64,000 nucleotides of DNA from Actinomycetes bacterium. Its GTDB lineage: Bacteria > Actinomycetota > Acidimicrobiia > Acidimicrobiales > Acidimicrobilacustridaceae. Of this stretch, positions 58,525-64,000 are shown piece after piece. The stretch is from contig JAKOVH010000032.1 of assembly GCA_029782145.1 (NCBI GenBank), forward strand, positions 1 to 64,000. The letters run 5' to 3'. The notes under the pieces are model-generated. The model did no database searches, was not told the origin of the DNA, and was given only the letters and a program-made list of their open reading frames with translations. Positions within the stretch are counted from its first letter, which is position 1; each line of letters opens with the position of its first letter. The position numbers and the translations under genes were made by a program.

Positions 58525-60224
58525 CCTCGCAGCTCGTGCTCGCGCCCGGGCGGCGCGGCCCCCAGCGAGCCCTCGGCGCGGCCGTGGCCGCCGCCCTCCT
58601 CCACCGCCAGCACGCCGGCCTGCTCGGCGGTGTCGCGCTCGAGGACGCTCTCGGCCTCGGCGTAGGTGAGCGAGGCCAGACCGTCGAGGGGCCCCTCGAC
58701 CGCTTCGCGGGCGTCGTGGGCCCGGGCCGGGAGGAAGGCGAACACGACCGCGGCGGCGGAGAGCACGGCGAGGATCCCCACGACGAGGGCCGTGCTCATG
58801 CCGTCGACGAACTGCGCCTTGGCGATGCCCGCCACGACCTGGCCCGCCTCAGCGGGGAGCTGCGCGGCGACCTGCAGCGCACCGCCGATGGAGTCGCGGG
58901 CCTGGGCGAGCTGCTCGCCGCTGAGGCCGGCCGAGGCGAGCTGGTCGGTGACGCCGGGACGGAACACGCTGGCGAACACCGAGCCGATGATCGCCACCCC
59001 GAGGGCGCCGCCCATCTGGCGGGTGGTGTCGTTCATGGCCGAGCCGACACCGGCCTTCGAGGGCGGCAGCGAGCCCATGATCGACTCGGTGGCCGGCGCC
59101 ATGACCAGGCCCATCCCGAGGCCCATGACCAGCATCCCCTCGAGCATCCGGGGGTAGCCGTCGGCGACCGGGACGGTGGAGATGACGCCGAGGCCCGCGG
59201 CGACGAGCACCAGGCCCACGCCCACCACCAGCTTGGTGCCGACCCGCTCGACGATGCGGGGCGCCATCGGCGCCACCGACACCATCACCACCGCCATGGG
59301 CAGGCCCCGCAGACCGGCCTCGAGGGCGGAGAACCCGAGCACGGTCTGCATGTACTGCGTGCCGATGAACGCCTGGCCGAACATGGCGAAGAAGGTGAGG
59401 GTGACCGCGATGTTGGCGGCGGTGAAGCGTCGGTTCCGGAAGAAGCGGACGTCGAGCATGGGGTGGCTGCACGTGAGCTCCCACACCACGAAGCCGGCCA
59501 GCACGGCGACCCCGAGTGCGAGCACGGCGAGGACGCTGCCGTCGCCCCAGCCCTTGGTGGGCGCCTCGATGATCGCCCACAGCACGGCGACGAGGCCGAC
59601 GATCGACAGGGCGGCGCCGATCGGGTCGAGCCGGGGGGCGTCGCGGTCCTTCGACGACGGCAGCAGGAACCAGCCGGCGCCGAGGGCCACCGCGATGACC
59701 GGCACGTTCACGAAGAACACCGATCCCCAGGCGAAGTGCTCGAGCAGCAGGCCGCCGATGACCGGGCCCAGCGCCCCGCTGGCGCCGGCCACGGCGGCCC
59801 ACACGCCGATGGCCCGGCCCCGCTCCCGGGGGTCGCGGAAGAGGTTGGTGAGCAGCGACAGGGTCGCCGGCATGATGAGGGCGGCACCGATGCCCATGAA
59901 GGCCCGGGTGAAGATGAGCTCCGTCGGGCCGCCGGCCAGGCCCGACAGCACCGAGCCGACCCCGAAGATGGCCAGGCCCACCATCAGGGCGCCCTTGCGG
60001 CCGAACCGGTCGCCGAGGCTGCCCATGGTGAGCAGCAGGCCGGCGAACACCAGCGTGTAGCCGTCGACGATCCACTGCATCTGGCTGGTGGTGGCGCCGA
60101 GGTCGCGGATGAGGTCGGGGATGGCGACGTTCAAGATGGTGTTGTCGAGCGTGATCACCAGCAGGCTCAGGCACAGCACCGCCAGCGCCCACCACCGCCG
60201 TTCGTGGATCGTCGCCTCGTCCAT
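58521..60224 (-). CDS. MFS drug efflux transporter, DHA2 (14-TM) family
   Basis: 567 residues. 14 predicted helices; LSLLVITLDNTILNVAIPDL (motif D1), GSLGDRFGRKGALMVGLA (motif A), GVWAAVAGASGALGPVIGG (motif C) and VGSAMNDTTRQMGGALGVAI are those of EmrB/QacA exporters. A long hydrophilic C-terminal tail (about 505-567) is Glu/Ala-rich. Drug:H+ antiport is expected. GGCGAGG precedes ATG 60224. Forms an operon with the TetR gene. Confidence 0.9.
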   Translation of the reverse strand: MDEATIHERRWWALAVLCLSLLVITLDNTILNVAIPDLIRDLGATTSQMQWIVDGYTLVFAGLLLTMGSLGDRFGRKGALMVGLAIFGVGSVLSGLAGGPTELIFTRAFMGIGAALIMPATLSLLTNLFRDPRERGRAIGVWAAVAGASGALGPVIGGLLLEHFAWGSVFFVNVPVIAVALGAGWFLLPSSKDRDAPRLDPIGAALSIVGLVAVLWAIIEAPTKGWGDGSVLAVLALGVAVLAGFVVWELTCSHPMLDVRFFRNRRFTAANIAVTLTFFAMFGQAFIGTQYMQTVLGFSALEAGLRGLPMAVVMVSVAPMAPRIVERVGTKLVVGVGLVLVAAGLGVISTVPVADGYPRMLEGMLVMGLGMGLVMAPATESIMGSLPPSKAGVGSAMNDTTRQMGGALGVAIIGSVFASVFRPGVTDQLASAGLSGEQLAQARDSIGGALQVAAQLPAEAGQVVAGIAKAQFVDGMSTALVVGILAVLSAAAVVFAFLPARAHDAREAVEGPLDGLASLTYAEAESVLERDTAEQAGVLAVEEGGGHGRAEGSLGAAPPGREHELRG

Positions 60225-60289
60225 CTGCCTCGCCGCCGTGCTCGTGGGTGTCCAGGGTCCTGCCCGACGATATCGAAAGACAGCCATTC

Positions 60290-60307
60290 CGAAACACTGA
60301 TGTTTCG
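60290..60307. promoter_or_regulatory. TetR-type operator CGAAACA-CTGA-TGTTTCG
   Basis: Perfect 7-base arms with a 4-base centre, 66-83 bases upstream of the MFS start and 83 bases before the small plus-strand gene, so it could control both directions. Confidence 0.6.
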
Positions 60308-60389
60308 TGACGTGCGCCACACCCGCTTCTCACCGCACTCTCACCCGGCACCGAACCCTGGCTCACACCCGGTGCCTACGTTGCGCCCC

Positions 60390-60722
60390 ATGACGACGAA
60401 GCGACCACATCCGGCCTCCCGCAGCCGGGCGCTCGTGGCCTCGCTGAGCATCGGCGTGGCCAGCGCCCTGGGGCTCGGCATGGCCCTGCAGCCCACCGCG
60501 GCCACGACCACCTCGGTGACCACGAGCGGCGACACCTCCGGCGCGTCCACGGCGTCGAGCCCGGGCGGCGCCTCGCCCGCCGCCTCCTCGGCCACGACGG
60601 CGTCGACCAGCGCCACGCCCTCGACGAAGGCGACCAGGTCCGCCTCGGCGAGCACCAGCTCCGCCAGCGCCGGCGCGACGAGGGCCAGCCGGACCTACAG
60701 CGCCCGCACCCGGGCCAGCTAG
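60390..60722 (+). CDS. Ser/Thr/Ala-rich small exported protein
   Basis: 110 residues, unrecognised. Basic start (MTTKRPHPASRSR), hydrophobic run (ALVASLSIGVASALGLGMAL) as a signal peptide or anchor, then a low-complexity Ser/Thr/Ala stretch (SGASTASSPGGASPAASS, STSATPSTKATR) ending in basic RTYSARTRAS. Lies 9 bases before the ferric-reductase-like gene, in the place where related operons carry an FMN-binding protein, but it has no FMN motif. Confidence 0.6.
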   Translation: MTTKRPHPASRSRALVASLSIGVASALGLGMALQPTAATTTSVTTSGDTSGASTASSPGGASPAASSATTASTSATPSTKATRSASASTSSASAGATRASRTYSARTRAS

Positions 60723-60731
60723 GAGACCCCC

Positions 60732-61289
60732 GTGACCTCCCTGTGGTGGTACGTCGCCCGCTCCTCGGGCCTGGTGGCCTGGGGCCTGCTCGCCGCCTCC
60801 GTGCTGTGGGGCCTGGCGCTGTCGACCCGGGCCCTCGGTCCCCGCCCCAAGGCCAACTGGCTGCTGGACCTGCACCGCTTCCTCGGCGGGCTCTCGGTCG
60901 TGTTCGTGGCCGTCCACCTCGTGGGCCTGGCCCTCGACCCGTGGGTCGAGATCGGCGTGAGGCAGGTGCTCGTCCCGTTCGCCTCGAGCTGGAACCCGGT
61001 GGCCGTGGCCTGGGGCGTCGTCGCCCTCTACGTGCTGGCGGCGGTGGAGGTCACCTCGCTGTTGCGCCGGCGCATCCCCAAGCGGTGGTGGAAGGGCGTC
61101 CACCTCTCGAGCTACGGCCTCTACGCCGTGGCCACGCTGCACCTGCTCACCGCCGGCACCGACCGCCACTCCCCCACCCTGCTGTGGGCCGTCGTCACCG
61201 CCACGGCCACCATCGTGGCCCTCACCGCCTACCGCGTCCTGGGGCCGGGCAAGGCAGTGTCGGCCCGTCCCCGGACCGTTCGGGCCTGA
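60732..61289 (+). CDS. Ferric-reductase-like transmembrane protein (heme b type)
   Basis: 185 residues. Five to six helices. Histidines in DLHRFLGGLSVVFVAVHLVG and GVHLSSYGLYAVATLHLL are placed like the heme ligands of the FRD/MsrQ family, which pass electrons across the membrane. GTG at 60732 with AGGAG just upstream. It has no FAD/NAD domain, so a partner must supply electrons. Followed by a strong palindrome. Confidence 0.82.
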   Translation: MTSLWWYVARSSGLVAWGLLAASVLWGLALSTRALGPRPKANWLLDLHRFLGGLSVVFVAVHLVGLALDPWVEIGVRQVLVPFASSWNPVAVAWGVVALYVLAAVEVTSLLRRRIPKRWWKGVHLSSYGLYAVATLHLLTAGTDRHSPTLLWAVVTATATIVALTAYRVLGPGKAVSARPRTVRA

Positions 61290-61295
61290 CGAGGG

Positions 61296-61330
61296 CCGCC
61301 CTGATCTGACGCGCCGTCAGATCAGGGCGG
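61296..61330. promoter_or_regulatory. Perfect palindrome (16-bp arms, 3-bp centre) before the P450-cupin operon
   Basis: Arms 61296-61311 and 61315-61330; core CTGACG-CGC-CGTCAG. It lies 7 bases after the ferric-reductase stop and 55 before the P450 start, so it can be a terminator, a TetR-type operator, or both. Confidence 0.6.
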
Positions 61331-61385
61331 GGCGCGTTACCATCCGGCCCGAGCCCGTCGGGTGCACGGGCACGGGGAGGACACC

Positions 61386-62582
61386 GTGGAGAGGCTGGCC
61401 ATCGACCTGCTGGCGCCCGAGCTGTACGCCGGCGACCCGTACCCGACCTACGCCTGGATGCGGGCCAACGAGCCGGTGTACTGGGACGAGGTCAACGAGC
61501 TGTGGGGCATCTCCCGCTACGACGACATCGTGCGCATCGAGAAGGACAAGGAGACCTTCATCAGCTCCGACCGGGAGAAGGGCGGCTACCGGCCCAACAT
61601 CCCGGCCGACCCGGCCATCATCGGCCTCGACGATCCGCTGCACCACAAGCGCCGCAACCTGGTCTCCCGGCGCTTCACCCCCAAGGCCGCCTCGACGTGG
61701 GAGGACGACGTGCGGGCCAAGGTCACCCGCATCCTCGACCAGGCCCAGGCGTCGCAGGGGTCCAACGGGTCGGTGGAGATCGTCAACGAGATGGCCGCCC
61801 CGCTGCCGGCGATGATGATCGGCAAGCTGCTCGGCTTCGACGAGGACGAGTGGCCGAAGCTCAAGCACTGGTCCGAGACCACCATCGCCATGGGGGCCGG
61901 GCCCCGCTACTTCAACGAGGTCGGGATGACCTCGGCCATGGAGTTCGCCCAGGCGTGCGCCGACCTGTTCGCCGCCCGCCACGAGAACCCGGGCGACGAC
62001 ATCCTGAGCCACTACACCACCGCGAAGGTCGACGGCTGCCCGATGGACGAGGCCACCGTCATCGCCGACTCGCTGCTGCTGCTCGACGGCGGCGCCGAGA
62101 CCACCCGCACGGTGATCGCCCACACCATCGTCAACCTGTTCCGGAACCCCGCCGAGCTCGAGAAGCTGCGCGACGGCGCCGAACTCACCGTCGCCGTCGA
62201 GGAGTTCATCCGCTACGTCACGCCGGTGCACAACATGTGCCGGGTGGCCAAGGTCGACGCCGAGGTCGCGGGCGTCACCATCCCCGCCGGCAACCAGGTC
62301 GTGCTGATGTACTCGTCGGCCAACCGCGACGAGGCCCACTTCGACGAGCCCGAGCGCTTCGACGTCACCCGCAACCCGAACAACCACATCGCCTTCGGGT
62401 TCGGCACCCACTTCTGCCTGGGCGCCTCGTTGGCCCGCCTCGAGATCCGGGTGTTCTTCGAGGAGCTGCTGCGACGCACCTCGGGCTGGCGCATCGCCGA
62501 AGGCACCGAGCCGGTGTGGATGCCCAACGCCTTCGTGCGGGGCATCGAGTCGGCGCAGGTCGAGTTCGACTTCGTGGCCTGA
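61386..62582 (+). CDS. Cytochrome P450
   Basis: 398 residues. I-helix LLDGGAETTRTVIAH (about 233-247), ExxR in VEEFIRY (273-276) and heme loop FGFGTHFCLGASLARLE with Cys344. It resembles the CYP142/CYP125-neighbourhood steroid and lipid oxidases only in general layout, so the substrate stays open. GTG at 61386 has GGGGAGGA before it. A cupin gene follows after 1 base, in one operon. Confidence 0.92.
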   Translation: MERLAIDLLAPELYAGDPYPTYAWMRANEPVYWDEVNELWGISRYDDIVRIEKDKETFISSDREKGGYRPNIPADPAIIGLDDPLHHKRRNLVSRRFTPKAASTWEDDVRAKVTRILDQAQASQGSNGSVEIVNEMAAPLPAMMIGKLLGFDEDEWPKLKHWSETTIAMGAGPRYFNEVGMTSAMEFAQACADLFAARHENPGDDILSHYTTAKVDGCPMDEATVIADSLLLLDGGAETTRTVIAHTIVNLFRNPAELEKLRDGAELTVAVEEFIRYVTPVHNMCRVAKVDAEVAGVTIPAGNQVVLMYSSANRDEAHFDEPERFDVTRNPNNHIAFGFGTHFCLGASLARLEIRVFFEELLRRTSGWRIAEGTEPVWMPNAFVRGIESAQVEFDFVA

Positions 62583-62583
62583 C

Positions 62584-63138
62584 GTGGCCACCGAGGGCGA
62601 GCACGCCGAGTCCGGCGCGGCAGAGAGCGAGCTGCCCATCCCGGGCCGGGAGCCGACCTTCCGGCACATGGACGACCCCGACGTGCCGTGGCAGCTGTGC
62701 CGAGCCCAGCGCAACGCCGACGGCACCGAGGCCTACGTGCGCGAGAAGTGGTTCGCCTTCAGCCCGGACCCCCAGTACCTGTCGCTCTACGCCGAGTACG
62801 ACCCGGGCATGATGGTCCGCCGCCACGGCCACCACAGCCCCCATGTCGTGTTCGTCATCGAGGGCGGGCTGTGGTTCGGCGAGCGCTGGTGCCCGGCCGG
62901 CACCCACGTGGAGCTGCCCTACGGGGCCGCGTTCGGGCCGATCCGGGCCGGCGACGAGGGCGCCAAGCTGTTCGAGGTGATGATGGGCGACCCCCGCTCG
63001 TGGGGCGACCAGCCCGAGGTCTACGAGGCGGCGCTGGCCGAGCACGGGGTCACGCCCCTGCCCGACCCGCCCGTCGACTTCCCCGACTGGCTCTCCGACC
63101 TGCGCCAGTCCTGGGCCGGCGCCACCGACGAGGGCTGA
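62584..63138 (+). CDS. Cupin-domain protein
   Basis: 184 residues. Central cupin: VRRHGHHSPHVVFVIEGG (His cluster, metal site, about 78-95) and second motif CPAGTHVELPYGAAFGPIRAG. The ends are longer than in minimal cupins. It could be a metal-dependent enzyme or a ligand-binding partner of the P450. GTG start one base after the P450 stop. Ends before the 62-bp repeat array. Confidence 0.8.
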   Translation: MATEGEHAESGAAESELPIPGREPTFRHMDDPDVPWQLCRAQRNADGTEAYVREKWFAFSPDPQYLSLYAEYDPGMMVRRHGHHSPHVVFVIEGGLWFGERWCPAGTHVELPYGAAFGPIRAGDEGAKLFEVMMGDPRSWGDQPEVYEAALAEHGVTPLPDPPVDFPDWLSDLRQSWAGATDEG

Positions 63139-63185
63139 GCTGCTCGACTCGGCTCGTCCCGCTTCTCGGACAGGCCGCCCGACGT

Positions 63186-63371
63186 CTCCTGAGGCAGATC
63201 TGCCGCTCGCAGCAGCACATCTGCCTCCGCTGCGCACCGACCGGCCACTCCTGAGGCAGATCTGCCGCTCGCAGCAGCACATCTGCCTCCGCAGCGCCGC
63301 GACCAGCCACTCCCGAGGCAGATCTGCCGCTCGCAGCAGCACATCTGCCTCCGCAGCGGCGCGCTCAGGTG
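63186..63371. repeat. Three exact-period 62-bp tandem repeats, each a hairpin
   Basis: Units at 63186, 63248 and 63310. Each has the conserved core GAGGCAGATCTGC...GCACATCTGCCTC: 13-base arms with one mismatch and an 11-base loop. The spacer part varies. The third unit runs into the last codons of the nitroreductase. It lies between convergent genes. Confidence 0.9.
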
Positions 63372-64000
63372 CCGGGGGACCAGAGGGGCTCGGGATCGCG
63401 GAAGCCGGGATCGGTGCCCCACTGGTTGCGGAACGACACCTCGTGGGCGGGCTGGCGCTGGGCGACGCCCCACCGGCCGGTGGGATAGCCGAACGACACG
63501 CACCCGGCCATGATCCAGCCCTCGCCCGGGGGCACGCCGAGGATGGTGAGGACCTCGTCGTTGTGGAAGGCGAGCACCTGGGTGAGCGCCGACCCCACGC
63601 CCTCGGCCCGGGCTGCCAGCTGGGCGCTCCACAGGGCCGGGTAGATGGAGCTGCCGCTGGCGTCGTGCTGGGTGAAGCCGAACAGGTAGAGCGGCACCTG
63701 CTCGAAGTGGTCGGCGAGCCACTGGGCCGATCGCTGCACGGCGAGCACCGACTTCGACTCCGGGCTCTCCGGGTCGGCGTGGGCGGCGGCGATGCGCTCG
63801 GCGTAGAGCGTGGCCCACAGCGTCTCCAGGGCCCGGCGGTAGACGGGCCCGACCTGGCCCTTCACCTCCGGGTCGTCGACCAGCAGGAACCGCCAGTTCT
63901 GGGTGTTGCCGCCGCTCGGCGCCCGCACGGCGGCGTCCATGATGCGGGCCTGCACCTCCATCGGCACCGGATCGGGCATGACCCGGCGCATGGCCCGGGT
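63365..64000 (-). CDS. Nitroreductase family protein, 5' end cut by window edge
   Basis: 212 codons visible. TRAMRRVMPDPVPMEVQARI then RAPSGGNTQNWRFLLVDDP is the FMN-binding start of the nitroreductase fold. The Cys-less middle has ALWSAQLAARAEGVGSALTQV, and ILGVPPGEGWIMAGCVSFGYP is near the end. NAD(P)H-dependent reduction of nitro, quinone or flavin-linked substrates is expected. The true start lies beyond base 64000, because the in-frame codons before the first ATG read Thr-Arg-Ala as in family members. Confidence 0.88.
   Translation of the reverse strand, partial: TRAMRRVMPDPVPMEVQARIMDAAVRAPSGGNTQNWRFLLVDDPEVKGQVGPVYRRALETLWATLYAERIAAAHADPESPESKSVLAVQRSAQWLADHFEQVPLYLFGFTQHDASGSSIYPALWSAQLAARAEGVGSALTQVLAFHNDEVLTILGVPPGEGWIMAGCVSFGYPTGRWGVAQRQPAHEVSFRNQWGTDPGFRDPEPLWSPGT

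Noticed and set aside
63186..63371. CRISPR-like array
   Set aside because: Only three units. The whole 62-bp unit is repeated, with no unique spacers of constant length, and there are no cas genes.

Overview
The window is about 70% GC. Genes are packed tightly on both strands, many start with GTG, and many neighbours overlap by 4 bases. Gene content points to a free-living, lipid-degrading actinobacterium: a deazaflavin-type nitroreductase, a DUF222-HNH (13E12-type) repeat family, PaaX, menaquinone synthesis (menC), an Rpf-like transglycosylase, and many acyl-CoA enzymes. I would guess the class Acidimicrobiia, but that is inference and no rRNA or tRNA gene is present to test it. The window starts inside a thiolase and ends inside a nitroreductase.

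Layout. 1-1.2 kb: thiolase plus its DUF35 partner. 1.3-7.5 kb: a lipid-phosphate and envelope cluster (DUF6766 membrane protein, PhoD, two divergent PAP2 phosphatases, a diacylglycerol-kinase-like enzyme, YihY/BrkB). 8.2-9.7 kb and 25.4-26.9 kb: two copies of a 1.5-kb DUF222-HNH repeat. The second copy is broken because its HNH core has been replaced. 10.5-24.5 kb: housekeeping and stress genes (acyl-CoA dehydrogenase, MFS, cysS, a GT-C-like glycosyltransferase followed by a truncated second copy, valS, MscS channel, Fe-superoxide dismutase, Rpf-like protein, msrA, lipase). 27-35 kb: menC, D-aminoacylase-like amidohydrolase, GDSL hydrolase, two double-hotdog thioesterases with an acyl-CoA ligase, AlkB. 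36-54.7 kb: a dense catabolic island (PaaX, Rieske oxygenase, crotonases, CoA-transferases, amidohydrolase, SDRs, P450, a fused double TetR regulator, a paired acyl-CoA dehydrogenase operon, three further acyl-activating genes). 54.7-64 kb: Hrp1-like CBS protein, SurE with a lipid kinase, GH25 lysozyme, a TetR-MFS efflux pair, a ferric-reductase-like protein, a P450-cupin pair and a nitroreductase.

How the genes fit together. The catabolic genes would activate fatty, steroid-like or aromatic acids as CoA thioesters, dehydrogenate and hydrate them, and move or remove CoA. The P450 and Rieske enzymes would do the first oxygenations. Local TetR and PaaX proteins probably regulate them, and several inverted repeats look like operators.

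Most unusual are short palindromic elements: one family at two intergenic sites, a perfect 24-bp-arm palindrome inserted in frame in an amidohydrolase gene, and three exact-period 62-bp hairpin repeats. There is also a recurrent leaderless promoter layout, in which a TAGNNT-type -10 box lies 7-9 bases before the start codon. No CRISPR array, prophage, transposase or tRNA was seen.
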